A DNA stretch of 64,000 bases from Papaver somniferum (GCF_003573695.1 NC_039363.1:157134406-157198405), one strand, 5' to 3'; counted from the first letter of the stretch, positions 25,701 through 36,956 are shown. Notes: a model not told the origin generated them from the sequence alone. Numbers and translations are program-made.

Positions 25701-28700
25701 CTACATAAATAGGTGTACAAGTCCTAAGGAAAAATACACAACACAATTTAGAGAAGAGTTCTCATAACTAGAGAATTTTAGGGTTTAGAACGTTTGTTCA
25801 TAGAGAATTAGTTTGGTGTTTGTGAACAGCAACCTGCTGCTCATAGTTGTGGTTTAATTCTCTGTAATTTGTTCTATAATAAGAGTTGATCGTAGCCGTT
25901 TGTGGACGTAGGCACATTGCCAAACCACGTTAAATCTTGTGTCTTTCTTGTTTCTTTTAGTGCATCTTATTTTCTGTTTTCTTTAGTTCTACGTGATCCA
26001 AAGAACTAGTGTCTTGTGGTGGTTAATTCTAAGGTCTTAATCCTAACAATTTCCTGTAACAAACCATTCAGCAGATAAGGCTTAGTGGTGTGTGCTCGCT
26101 TTTACACAGGTACACCTAGTATGTTAATCTTATGCGACGAAAATTAAAGGGAGAAGGAAACAGAAACTAGAGCCGAATGCTGACGGAATATAGAAAACCT
26201 TATACAGATGGTTAGAATGCATAATAACTTACTGATTTCCTGTAACAAATCATTCAGCAGATAAGGCTAATACAGTGTGTGTGCGCCATTTTCGCAGGTA
26301 CGCCCAGTATGTTACTCTTACGCAACGAAAACTAAAGGGAGAAGGAAACAGAAACTAGAGCTGAATGCTGACGGAATGTAGAGAACCTTATACAGATGGT
26401 TAGAATGCATAATAACTTACTGATTTCCTGTAACAAACCATTCAACAGATGAGGCTTATATGGTGTGTGGGCGCCATTTACCCAGGTACACCCGATATGT
26501 TACTCCTATGCGATGAAAACTAAAGGGAGGAGGAAACAGAAACTAGAGCCGAATGCTGACGGAATATGGAGAACCTTATACAGAAGGTTAAAATGCATAA
26601 TAAAGGTGTTCAAAAACATTGTAACTGACTTCCTGACATGTACCAGCAACTGCAGCATATTTTAGCCACAGACAGAATATTTGATTTGGTAATCTTCATC
26701 AATCAGACAGATGCACATTTCTACGACAACAACTCCAAACTAACGAGCCAGTCTCATAAAAGTCTTCCGTGAATGAGGAGTTTGCTGCTCTTTTCAAAGC
26801 TGGTACCGTGTCATGTCCCTTCTTGCCTTAGTCAAAACTTGAGTTTGAAGCCTTTAAGGACTCAAGTATGGTGCTAATGGCAGCATTAAAAGGAACAAAG
26901 CCAGCCTTGTTGATAAGGGATTTCAATAACAAGCAGCTCTCGATTACTCTGAAAGAGTCATTCGTGCTACAATTTCAGGATAAAGGTTATCAAGCAATCT
27001 GATCATTCCAAGGGTGAAGAGTGTAAAGTTTGTTATGAAAAAACCTTTCACTGCTTTACTCTATCCACACATCGATTTAGTGTTCCGGTGGTATGCATCT
27101 ATTCATTCCTTATGTGGATATGCTTTTCTATTTAATACATAATTCTTTAATTTCTCTTATGAGGAAGAATTAGTCACCTTTGTTGCTAAGCCTGTAGCTA
27201 CCAGGCTTTTTCTCTCTAGTTAGCTTGATTAGGACTAATTCAAAATTCACCCAAGCTTAATTATTGGCATAAAAATGCGATGAGAACATCTGATAGATCA
27301 GGTACAGTGAGCTCCAGTTCTGCCCACAACTTTCTTACCTTAAGAAACCCTTGGCTGGCATTATAAGCTTATGCAAGTGCTCATTTGATCATTCCCTAGT
27401 CTTCTTTCTTTCTCAAGCTCATGCCTCTTTATTTGTTCAAAAAGGCAGCACTGGGCTAATTATTATTTTCACCTAGGATGATTCAATATAAGTCAGCTAT
27501 TCTCTTTAGAACGCCTACCTTCCTATCAACATTTAAGTTCTTTCACTTCTTCCTTGAGTTTAGAAGAAGAAACAACTTTGGCACCATTCTTTTTCATACT
27601 AAATATGCCTTTGATCATCTTGTTATACCAAAATGGTTGGGCTAAAACTCGCCCGCACACTTTCCCCGGCCGCTAATTACCGAGTTCAAACACAGAGCTG
27701 CTGCTGATGAACCTCTTTCTAATCCTACTGAGTACCTACAGGTGACAGGATTCTGTTTGGTAAGAGCCTGCGATGTGACTTGCAGACAGATGAGCTACTC
27801 AGGTGCAGACTGAGCTAGGAATCCTCACGATTGTAAGATGCAACCAACTATTGTGAGCAAGAAAATTAAGTCAAGTTAAATGCAAGACTTTCTGACATGT
27901 TCACTGTTCTGCCATTAAAGCCTTTGTCCTAACTAAAGAGTAAAGTCTTCAAGAAATTTCTACAAAGGCAGAATACTGGATTAAAGAATTAATGCCTTAA
28001 AGATTGAATTCGCTGAATGGAACCCAGCAGCAGCAGTACAAATTACTCAGAGCTCCTGAGCTTCCAGTCAAGCCACCAAGTTCAGTACTCTTGTATTGAG
28101 AGACCCAGGTAAGACAAGGTGCGAGTTGAGATAGACCCAAATGAAACAATCCAGTAATCATCATCCTACCTGCCTAACTGTTAGAGCTTGATAATAAATA
28201 AATCCTTGTGCCTATTTCAATGTTTTTGCTAAGTAGAGAATAATATATCACTGCAGTACTTATATCATATTTCCCTGAAAATATAAGAATATTCCTCAGG
28301 TATAGTAATTCTGACAGAAAGAGGATACATAACCTTGGTTTCAAAACACACTGTAAAGTAACAGTTTGAAACAAATGGGAACATATTTATTCTTCCGTAT
28401 GATATATTTGCTAAGTATCTATTGCGGAAATGTGAAACGGGATTGAAAGATTTCATATGAAGATATAAGTGTACCTGATTCGCCCTCAGCCAGCTTCTCC
28501 AATTTGGCTCCAACCAAACGCCTCTCATCAACTCCACCTGCTTTTAACTCATAAATTACCTGCACAGTTTACAAAATAACTCAGATCAGATCTTACCAGC
28601 CTTTCTATTTAGACGGAGAAAGAGATTCTTGAGAGATAAGTACCTGTCGATGCTCCCAATTCCAGACAGCAACATGATCAGAAGCATCAGCAGTAACAAG

Positions 28701-28775
28701 CCATGGTTGGGTAGGATGAAGCTGAATCTTAACGATCTTATCATTTGCTGGTCTAAATGCTCTCAACTTCAACAT
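13739..28775 (-). CDS. TWD40-2: TWD40-2, WD40 subunit of the TPLATE complex
   Basis: Role (known from Arabidopsis At5g24710): part of the eight-subunit TPLATE complex, an adaptor for clathrin-mediated endocytosis at the plasma membrane. Exons, in transcript order: 28775-28644, 28559-28475, 25376-25337, 25228-24980, 24483-24384, 24292-24218, 23185-23087, 22566-22450, 22356-22241, 22121-22022, 21749-21400, 20913-20583, 19953-19739, 19200-18982, 18376-18190, 17106-16856, 16288-16196, 16106-16005, 15396-15039, 14707-14570, 14425-13739. All junctions are GT/AG, and the 4044 bp give 1347 codons plus TGA, close to the Arabidopsis length (~1380). It begins MLKLRAFRPANDKIVKIQLH. WD40 blades are visible (VAVWNW ~35-40, LLVLWSADHG ~245, TLAIWDT ~290) and a second propeller continues to ~800. 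An alanine-rich run lies at ~552-575, the helical solenoid at ~890-1120, and a Pro/Ala/Ser-rich tail at ~1140-1347. No frame break was found, so the gene looks functional. Only the 5' and 3' untranslated ends are uncertain. Confidence 0.95.
14708..18189 (-). other. TWD40-2 introns 15, 16, 18 and 19
   Basis: The gene-free stretches here are introns of 1083 bp (17107-18189), 567 bp (16289-16855), 608 bp (15397-16004) and 331 bp (14708-15038). Intron 15 contains an imperfect ~150-bp direct repeat around 17530-17690 and 17700-17850, with shared phrases GCATC.GTATC.ATACAGCAG and TTTTCTTGTGT. It also contains two T/A homopolymer tracts. I see nothing else in them. Confidence 0.6.
18377..19738 (-). 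other. TWD40-2 introns 13 and 14
   Basis: Intron 14 (18377-18981, 605 bp) and intron 13 (19201-19738, 538 bp) are AT-rich with no recognisable element, apart from a 40-bp tandem duplication in intron 13 that is listed separately. Confidence 0.6.
19261..19340. repeat. Perfect 40-bp tandem duplication in intron 13
   Basis: The 40-base unit starting ATTTACCACCCAAGGGGATC occupies 19261-19300 and 19301-19340 with no difference. Perfect identity implies a recent slippage or repair event. It lies within the intron and leaves both splice sites untouched. Confidence 0.98.
20190..20610 (-). repeat. Diverged tandem duplication spanning the exon 12 / intron 12 border
   Basis: The segment around 20190-20400 resembles 20405-20610. 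Shared landmarks are ACTTGA.GACAAGCA, GAACTAGTAC, AGAGC.GTC and CTCTTCATAC.GGTT. The second copy includes the last ~30 bp of exon 12 (ACCATCAATAGACC...) and its donor at 20583. The first copy carries the matching ACCATCAATAGCC with a donor-like site inside the intron. The exon-like copy would not keep the frame in any obvious way. Confidence 0.75.
22567..24217 (-). other. TWD40-2 introns 6 and 7
   Basis: Intron 7 (22567-23086, 520 bp) and intron 6 (23186-24217, 1032 bp) contain no feature I can name. Intron 6 is typical AT-rich plant intron sequence, with a G-rich patch near 23450-23520. Confidence 0.6.
25538..26048 (+). mobile_element. Solo LTR (Copia-type), 511 bp, in TWD40-2 intron 2
   Basis: It starts TGTTAGAAGTTG and ends TAATCCTAACA, giving complementary ends TGTTAG...CTAACA. 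It is flanked by a perfect 5-bp target duplication ATTTC at 25533-25537 and 26049-26053. A TATA-like ACATAAATAGG lies ~170 bp in. There is no primer site or coding sequence after it, so it is the product of LTR-LTR recombination. It lies antisense to TWD40-2. Size and ends fit a plant Copia LTR; the exact lineage is not resolved. Confidence 0.92.
26050..26606. repeat. Three-copy tandem repeat, ~187-bp unit, in intron 2
   Basis: Units begin TTTCCTGTAACAAA at 26050, 26236 and 26424 and contain CGAATGCTGACGGAAT and CCTTATACAGA. They differ by scattered substitutions. The solo LTR just before landed inside the first unit: its target duplication ATTTC is the ATTTC of TACTGATTTCCTGTAAC. Confidence 0.95.
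26770..28080 (+). pseudogene. Heavily decayed Copia pol remnants in intron 2
   Basis: Near 26870-26980 one frame reads KYGANGSIKRNKA..LVDKGF with stops, matching the Copia reverse-transcriptase motif 'K.ADGSI.R.KARLVAKGF', then LDYSE...RATI ('DY.ETFSPVV..ATIR'). Near 27700-27800 SNPTEYLQVTG followed by MSYS matches the 'DPT.YR..VG.L.YL...RPD..Y.V' block near the RT/RNase H border. Frameshifts and stops are frequent and no LTRs remain recognisable. The remainder of intron 2 up to exon 2 (28080-28474) shows nothing recognisable. Confidence 0.6.
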
Positions 28776-29160
28776 TCTCTTTTCTCTTCTCTCAATTTGA
28801 TTTCAGATTTCAAGTAGAGAGAGAGACATAAATCATCAGAAAAATTGAAAATCTAAAAAGAATGTAAAGAATTTTGTTGGATCTCCTCTTTCTCTGTGTC
28901 TAGGTTTGTTTGCATTTCCTGATTGAATGAGGAGGAAGATGAAACTCAAGGAAGAAATCGAAAACCCTTCACTCTTTTTACAACTCCTCTGAAGAAGATC
29001 AAAGAGAGGTAAGACTAGAAGAATAATGGAGTACTAAATGAATGTAGATCCCATTCTGTAAAAAAAGAAAAAGAAAAAGTAACCAGGAAAGAGCACAAGC
29101 GCCTCATCCAAGTGACTCAATTTGAATCCGACTCATTTGACTCAGTTTCCTAGTAGCACG

Positions 29161-29390
29161 ACCGGTGCTACGGTAGGACCGGCGGACTAGTCACTTTTAG
29201 ATGCAACGGTTTGCCGGATTGTGTTGATCCCTAATGGGTATGAGCTGATCCGGTCAAATGCAACACAAGTAGCGGACCGGTGCTACGGTAGGACCGGCGG
29301 ACTAGTCACTTTTAGATGCAACGGTTTGCCGGATTGTGTTGATCCCTAATGGGTATGAGCTGATCCGGTCAAATGCAACACAAGTAGCGG
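29161..29390. repeat. Perfect 115-bp tandem duplication upstream of TWD40-2
   Basis: The 115-base unit starting ACCGGTGCTACGGTAGGACC fills 29161-29275 and 29276-29390 without a difference. It lies 386-615 bp upstream of the TWD40-2 ATG, in a region likely to include promoter or proximal upstream sequence. It is rich in CCGG motifs. No transposon ends surround it. Confidence 0.97.
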
Positions 29391-29405
29391 ACCGATCGGT
29401 CCAGG

Positions 29406-29819
29406 CCAATGTAGTCTTCCGGATTTCGGTCCATCTCGGCCAAGGTCGAAACAGTGGGACAACTTTATTTCGGGAAGATTTTCTGGCAAAATTTCGGAGT
29501 AACTATCGAAATTTCGTTTTTGAATTTTATGCCTATAATATGTATATCAAACATTTTTCACATATAGTTGTGTATTGATATAATGAAATACCACCAATTT
29601 TTAAGGAAAAAAAAACAAGTTTTCCAAAATAGTAGAACACGCAAGATCCATACAAATTTCAAAAACTTCAACAGAGATTTCGATCAATTCCAACCAAGTC
29701 AATCGAAAATCAACAAAGAATTCCGGCTAATTTCGGCCAAATTTCGTCTCGGCGAAACCGAAATTTCCGACGGAACCTCCGCCATCTCGACCAAGATTGA
29801 CTACATTGGTCTAGGTTGA
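29406..29819. mobile_element. Small inverted-repeat element (MITE-like), 414 bp
   Basis: CCAATGTAGTC at 29406-29416 and its exact reverse complement GACTACATTGG at 29809-29819 form the ends. The inner flanks are also partly complementary (TTTCGG, TCTCGGCCAA and CTCGACCAAG motifs). The bases just outside, tccagg on the left and tctagg on the right, could be a slightly decayed target duplication. There is no coding capacity. Superfamily unresolved. Confidence 0.55.
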
Positions 29820-30276
29820 ACTCATGGACGATACAGTCCTATTTATTTATTTAATCGTTTTTTTATGGATACACCTAAGCAAACTGTTCTATTTTTAACT
29901 TCTCTTTCTTATAAGAAAAAGTTGGGTAAGCTTTTCAAATTAAATGTATAATATGGTTTGAGGCGAAAATTCTCCGTTATGGTTAAAATTTGAATCAAGC
30001 TTTGTTTCCAGAGTTTCTGGCCCCACCGAAAAATATTTAAACCAATAAGAATTTTTTGTTTTTTCACACGACCAATATTTCATCCAAAGACACCAATGAG
30101 TCTATTTTAGTATTTAGGATATTTGTTATCCACCGAATATCAGACCTAGAAAAAAATGAGAATTGCGTCTCAATCATCCGAGTTTATTTTCCCTTCACTA
30201 CTACACACAAGCACTAATCACCAATCTCTTCTACTGCAAACTAAACCTTAATCACCGGTGGTTTACCGCAACGGTG
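29820..30276. other. Intergenic stretch without recognisable features
   Basis: AT-rich sequence between the small inverted-repeat element and the Sirevirus-like element. I see no gene, repeat or regulatory signal that I can support. The last bases form the left copy of the GTACG target duplication. Confidence 0.6.
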
Positions 30277-30281
30277 GTACG

Positions 30282-33098
30282 TGTTAGAGCATAGCTCGGT
30301 TGAACCCACCAAGCGTTGGTATGTCAAGTTTGGTTGTCATATTTTGGTGAGCCAAAACTCATTTAAAGAGTCGTTTGATTATGTACTAGAGTCAACTTCG
30401 TATAGGTTAGCTTGAAAGTATTATGATATGAGACATTACAAGTATTGCGAAGACTTGAAGAAGTGAAGAAGTAGGGAGCTACAACGACAACATCATCCTT
30501 CCACTTGAGGTTAGTGATGTTTGACTTGAACTGTTTCATTCCCTAACGTATCTTTCAAGTCGTGCATATTGAAAACATAACTGCGAAGCATGAATGATTT
30601 TACTCTAGTTAGACATAGTATTAAGGAATACAATACGAGGTTTATTGCTTAATCATTAAACTCTGTATATAAGACATCGACATAATCGTTTGAATGTTAT
30701 TGTGATTATGTATGTGTATAAGGTGAAGATTTCATCCTAGGAAACAATGTTTTACATTTGTTTAAAGGAAGTAAATTCATGAAATTGTTTTATGAATCGA
30801 AAAGGAAATCGCTAGGCATTATTGGTATTGTTATTCATTGCATATCTTTTGAACTACCAATATGTGTGATTAGTATAACCGCTCATGACTTGTTTATGTT
30901 CCTGGTAAAACTATTCATAAAGGCCTGACTTTTGTATTAGTATGACTTTTATTAGTGAAACCGATCTTAAGTAATCACTTGAGATGGTATGATCGATTTA
31001 GTGTTATTGGTATGACCAACTCTAAGCAAAGGGGAACCGATCCTAATAAGAGGTGCAACCGATCACAATAGGGAATCGATCCTTGTAAGAGGTCCAACAC
31101 GTTTTTAGTAGATGGGGGAACCGATCCTATGAACATGTGCCACAAGTTTGTAGTTTTGGGGGAACCGACCCTATGGACATGTGCAGGCGCTTACAGGTAG
31201 TTACCATAAGTTGTGGGGAACCGATCCTAGTACTTAGTCAACCGAATTTTGGTAACTAGCGTGACTATGCAAAGTACTCACATGGAGGTAGAACCGTGAA
31301 ACCCATGTTTGGTGATTGAGTGTTCTTGATCAACCACGTAGTTCTTGAAAGTCAGATGAACCAATTCTAAATTTGTTTGGAAGTGTGGCAAATCGTTTTC
31401 AAGATTGTAAGTATGAAAGAGGACTTACAAAGTAAGGATGTCGACATACTTTGAACACGTGCAGTAACGCTTACCTTTTATTGTTCAAAGATATTCCTTA
31501 ATAGTTAAAGGGAAATACCGAATCGAAAATAAGTTGAGAATCTTTTAATTAAGGTTTTTAATTTTATTTTTGGAAAATGAAAATTAGTAATGTGCATTTA
31601 CTAGTTGGAGATTTTCTAAGAAATTTTCGGTCAATATTTGGACAAAGCATTTCTAGGAATTATGGAAACCGAATTTGGAATATATTGCATAGCTTGAGAA
31701 TATTTTCGGTTTTCGAAATTCTTTGATCTATAAATATCAAAGTTTGCATTTCGAGCAAACTAATCCTCAGAGCCAGCAAAACTACCTCAGTTGTGTTGTT
31801 ACTGGTGGAGCCGCCTATTCGGAGAGGAAAGTAACCTAATTAGGCAAAATCTCTTACGGTCGCTCGGTTTAAAGACTTCTTTGGTATTGAGAAGCTCTAT
31901 TAGTACCGTTGGTGGGAAACTAGATAATTGCGGTTTATCTTTTGTTTTCGATTGATTTGATTGAAAAACGATAGTTGAACTTTGATTGCTCCTAGTTTAT
32001 TTATGCTCGAGAATCTTCTCTTCTGATATAAGATTCACTCAAACTAGATCAAAGTTTCGACGGGGATCTTTAGACTGTTTGTAGATCAAAAGACGTCTTT
32101 TGATAATCCGTTGTTAATATACTCCGTTCTGTGCGTGATTGGTCACAAGTGATTCAAGTTGATTGTGTGCAGGTGTTTATGAACATCTAAGAAGATTTGA
32201 AGACAAAGAAGACTTTGAAGATTTTTTATTTGGGTTCATAATCTTTGGTGTGCACAATACTTGTTTCGGTAAAAGAAGATCCAACTATAATCGGTTTATC
32301 CTTGTGGTAGATTGGATTGATTAATTGTATAGATCGCCATCAATACAATTCTTTGTGATTAAAAGTATTGATTGCAAAATCTTAACAATTACTTTGGTAG
32401 TTGTTGATAAGATAGATCTAAGAACCTGACAAAGGAGTTTATTGAGATAAACAGAAGAGCCTTTTATCGAACTCACATCACTTGGTTGAGAAGAGTTGAT
32501 GCCAAACAGATTTGTTGTTCCTTTACTGTTTGGAATACGAACCAAAGGAATTGTTCCAAGTACGTGACTTATTATAAGTTGGAGGCGTGGGAATACAGAC
32601 GGAACTAGGTGAATTATAGGTGCTTGGTCTCAACTATACGAAGTTGGTTTGATTTTGTATAGCGGCTTAATCCTGAGAGTATTCAATTATGGACAAGGTC
32701 CCGAGGTTTTTCTGCATTCGCGATTTCCTCGTTAACAAAATCTTGCTGTGTCATTTACTTTTATTTTCCTCAATTATAATTTTTGTTATTATAATTTAAA
32801 GCAAATTACACAATTGTTAATTCATAATAGTAATCCTATTGTGTTTGGTTAAGTCTGAACCATTTATCAAGTAAACAGACTTCGTTGTTGCACTGTCTCG
32901 ATCTTGTATCCATAGTTAATCACACAAGTTATCTTGTTGTCGTATTGTCTCGATCTCGTATCCATAGATGATCACATGAAGTGTGAACCGATTTGTTGTA
33001 TTGTCTCGACTCATTCTATAGACAATCATTTTCGGATAAAGGACTTATAGGTGGAAAAGTTTTAGATTGAGGTATATTTGGGTACCCTCGTCTTTTCA
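30282..33098 (+). repeat. 5' LTR of element A
   Basis: It starts TGTTAGAGCATAGCTCGG and ends TACCCTCGTCTTTTCA (TG...CA). Repeated GGGGAACCGATCCTA units lie at ~31030-31230, a TATA-like CTATAAATATC near 31728, and the block TTTTTCTGCATTCGCGATTT near 32710, the counterpart of which is shared by the other LTRs here. At 2.8 kb it is long for Copia, which fits the Sirevirus group. Confidence 0.93.
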
Positions 33099-33100
33099 AT

Positions 33101-33112
33101 TGGTATCAGAGC
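33101..33112 (+). other. Primer-binding site, initiator tRNA-Met
   Basis: TGGTATCAGAGC lies two bases after the LTR terminus and is complementary to the 3' end of plant initiator tRNA-Met, the usual primer of Copia elements. It fixes the element's orientation as plus. Confidence 0.95.
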
Positions 33113-33198
33113 AGGCAAACAAGAAAAGATCTAACAATCTGTGTTTGGTGCGATCCAACCTATAAAAAATTGAATGTATTTCTTATTCAGTTAACATT

Positions 33199-34246
33199 AT
33201 GGAAGAGTATGACTACTCAAAATTTGAAGATGTTACTACTTCGTTGACTCATGATCCAGGAGTTGCCAAAACATCTGTGTCCATATCTGACGGAAAAGAA
33301 GATTACTGATAAAGAGTTGGTAAAACTCCTAAAGCCTGTAAATTCTATGTCTTCTAAAGTGCTGATATTAAAGACAGAGACAAATCTTCTTAAACAGGAG
33401 ATCAGAGATAAAAACAATATGGATCTCACTGTCAAATTAGAAGCTCTTGGTAAAACTATTTCTCAAGAAAAAGAGACACGTCCTATGACTCTGACTAATG
33501 ATGTTGTTGTGATTTCTTCTGATGTTGAAGAAACTAAAAGTCCTTGCTCGAATTTTACAGATTGTGATAAAACCGATTTAGTCGCATCTGAAATAGATCA
33601 AGATGATGGTAGTTTGCTTAACTACATCAAGTCATAAGAGGATGAAAAACCAACTTTTAGATCTACTGATGATTAAATGAAATCTTGTTCAAAGGAAACT
33701 TTGAACCGATTCCTTGAACGTGATCTTAAGGAATACAACTTTCAGTCACTTGACAGGAAACTTATACTTCTTTAACAGATGGTGGTAAAAATATTGAAAG
33801 AAGTTTCTTGTCTTAAAAAACTGAAAGACCATTCCTCAGTAGAAAGACAAATTATACCACTACCCGATAAGATCAACTCAAAAGAATCATAAGAAAGAGT
33901 TGATAATCGCTTCTAGAAAAAGGTTCCTCATCACCCCTATCGAAACAATTCTTGTTTTGATGAAGAACAACTCCAGAAGAAAGGAAAAGAGAGAGTCTCT
34001 GCCAAAAGAAACAATCAGGAATTTCCGATAATTGTTTCAGATATTCATGTTGATGTGGATCATAAGGAAATCCTTAGAATGAGAAAATCTTATGAAAATC
34101 TCATTGAGAGAATTCAGAGAGATTTAACTATCCCTGAAAATTCTCTCATCAGTACATCTTCTCCACATGATCATTCTCGAGAGTTAGAAAAGATCATTAT
34201 TCTGGGAGAAAATATTTTGGGCAGAAATTCCCAAGGAGAAAAATGA
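33199..34246 (+). pseudogene. Decayed accessory reading frame in the gag position of element A
   Basis: An ATG at 33199 opens 36 codons (MEEYDYSKFEDVTTSLTHDP...). From ~33251 the reading continues in the next frame to 34246, with about five in-frame stops (the first right after 33634). The ~330-codon product would be highly charged and hydrophilic, with lysine/glutamate-rich helices. I see no zinc knuckle (CX2CX4HX4C), no gag-type NYxxWK start and no enzyme motif. It occupies the place where gag is expected. It could be a very diverged gag, a captured host segment or an accessory protein specific to this family. I do not recognise it. Confidence 0.6.
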
Positions 34247-34667
34247 ACTATGGTTCTGATACTCGCTATTAGCTAGAAAAAGCTTACTCTGATACAACTT
34301 AGTTGTATCAAAATTGTGCACTCTCATCCCCTTCCGTGCTCTTAATTATGGATGAGAAACGAGAGCACATTTGTTTCATGTATAATTGCTTATCAGAAAT
34401 TTTTGTGACTTTTTTGGATTACTACGAATCCATGTCTGTCTGAAAAAAATGTTCATGTTTATCATGATCTTCTAAAAATAGGTTTTGTTTAGAATTTTCG
34501 AATTTTAGTAAACCTCCCAACTTGAGAAGTTCGGACAAAGGAAACGAAATATTTTTCTGTAAATATTTTTGGATATTTTTGGTCCGAGAGTTGTCTCTTC
34601 TTAAAGGGAAACTATCTCTTGCATGTATTATTGAAACCCTGATCAATCCTTATTTATATAACCGAGC

Positions 34668-35126
34668 ATGTCTCTAATAACTCGCAGTATCACAAAGGCT
34701 AATAAGGAGGAAGCTCAAAAGGTTAAAGATTGTCAAGGAATCAATTCAGAGAGGAAGAAGAAAAACGTATCAAGAATCATGTCTGATTATGACTCTGATA
34801 GTTCAGTTGGATCACAAGATGAGTCATGTCTGTTGGCTTACAACCTACAAGATCCAACCAAAACCAAGTGGATTCGTTCTGATAGTATGATTGACTATAT
34901 CCAAGGTTTTGAAGAACTAAAAACCAATCTTATAATAACAGTTCGAAATCAGGATTAGCTCAAAGATAAGATTGAGGAAACAAAAGCTAATATTGTTGAT
35001 ATGAAGATTCAAGTTGAAAAACTTGAGAAACAAGAAGTGGTTGCATACAAGTCTCTTGAGACATGCTTCAAAAGTTTGAACACTGAGGAAACCTCAGTGA
35101 ACAATAAGAGCACCAATAAAGATTAA
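34668..35126 (+). pseudogene. Coiled-coil accessory frame of element A
   Basis: MSLITRSITKANKEEAQKV starts at 34668. The frame stops after 96 codons (TAG near 34956) but continues in frame for ~55 more codons to a TAA near 35124, giving a Lys/Glu-rich segment (DKIEETKANIVDMKIQVEKL) of clear coiled-coil character. Some Sireviruses carry an additional frame between pol and the 3' LTR; by position and composition this may be such a frame. No signal peptide or membrane segment is visible. Confidence 0.5.
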
Positions 35127-36956
35127 GTTATATGCTGTAATACTTAATCTAGGAAAATAGACATCAATTTTTGATTTCTTTCAATGATTGTATTAAGTCT
35201 ATTATGAATAAAACTATCTTTTTATGAATAAAATTATTTGATTTATAATTTTTCTTGTGATAGTTTTTGATTTACATGGCCCGTGCTTGAATGCTTTATC
35301 TTATTGCTATGTATGTTTATGAAATGTTTGATTTCGGTTTTACTACCTTGATATTCGATCTCATAATGTTGTGAACCCTTATGGTTTGGGTGACTTTTGG
35401 TTTAGCAGGATTAAGTTCTAGCCGATGTTGGTAGGCTTTATCAAAGGATCATGAGGGGTTCTGATAGAAACAATATGTGAAAAAGTCACAATATTTCGAA
35501 TCGTTTGGTTTAACATAAAAGCATATGTGTTTCGGGGTTTTCAACTTTTGCTTGCAATAGTTAAAAACCGGTTCTCAACCTTTCTTTGGTAAAGGTTAGT
35601 TGCTGTTATTCTTTTGTTTTGCATAAGGATGACAACATAATGATATTTTGATATCAATTCTCCCTGGAAGAAGATGCAAACATAATGGAGAAGTGGATGC
35701 AAAATTTGAGGTAACGAGTTTTTAAGTTAATCGTTTTCCTGTTTAAGAAAAGCCTGATTTTATTTCATATATTTATTGCTTTTGCTTAACAAAATTTCGG
35801 TACAATTGATGTTTTATTCCATTATTTGTGTATGGATGTGTATGTGATTCAATTGGTTCCGGTTAAGAAAAACTAATGTTGACTTGCTTTATTGTGTGGT
35901 ATCAATCGTTTAGGCTAACAAAATTTCGGTGCAATTGCGGTGCTTTCATGTCTATGTTGTTTCAATTGCTTCCGATTGAGGTGAATAATTATGCAAGTTG
36001 ATTTATTTGGTTTGTATGAATTGTTTATGGCTTAACGAAAAAAATGTTTTCGGGATGAATTGTTTAGTCCAATTTGATTCCGAATAAGAGAAACTAAGTT
36101 AATTCTGATCTTAGTTAGACTTATCAAAGTGGATGTTTCGGTTATTCAAGTCTAATCGAATGCCTTAAAAAGAAATGCTAGTTAACTAACCTAGTATTTG
36201 TCTGTTTAAAATTTAAAGGTCTAAGTTATATGGATAATTAGAACCTGATGAGAAAAATAGAGTTATCTTTATTTTGGTCTTATCGAACAAGTGATCGTAT
36301 TTGTACAATCGGTTTAGAAAAGGAACCACGGTGCTTAGTCGATTTTTGGTTTGCTAAACTATTAGGACAAATTGCTTCGGAAAATTGTTTCCTTGGTAAC
36401 ATATCAATACAAAATTACTTTGTAGTTTCGGTTTTGATATTGGTAATCAAAAATGGTGTGCGGAACCCTTGTGCTTAACTATATAGGTTGCAAGTCTTGT
36501 GAGATTTGTAAGATCCTTTCAGTTTGTCCTTTATTTTTTTCTTTCTTTGTCATTTTGCGACAAAAAGGGGGAGAAATATATGGAGTAAACAAGTGATAAT
36601 GGTATTGATTTATATTGATTGGTATCTCTAAGGGAAAGGACATTGGTGCTTAAACGTTTATCTAACGAAAGAGTAAAAGCATAGACTAAGGAGGAGTAGC
36701 ATATTATATGATATTTGTAGTTATATGGACTACAAAGGAATAACAAAGACGTGCGGATTGAAAATCTACCTATCTTAACTTTAGGGGGAGTATTAGCTTT
36801 GTTATTATAATGTCAACAACGACATTTATGGATTGAATGTATACAGGTTATTTGTACTGTTGAATTCGGGAAACAAGCGTATGTGTAATGAATTCTTGTA
36901 ATTTGTTTATCCATATGATGTAAGAGTTTTATCACTAAAATTACAAAGGGTGAGAT
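35127..36956 (+). other. Non-coding 3' region of element A with several polypurine tracts
   Basis: 1.8 kb without a long frame. Loose direct repeats such as CAAAATTTCGGT.CAATTG occur near 35790 and 35925. GACAAAAAGGGGGAG (36559-36573), ACTTTAGGGGGAG (36778-36790) and CAAAGGGTGAGAT directly before the 3' LTR (36944-36956) are polypurine tracts. Multiple tracts of exactly this type are a reported Sirevirus hallmark. Confidence 0.75.
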
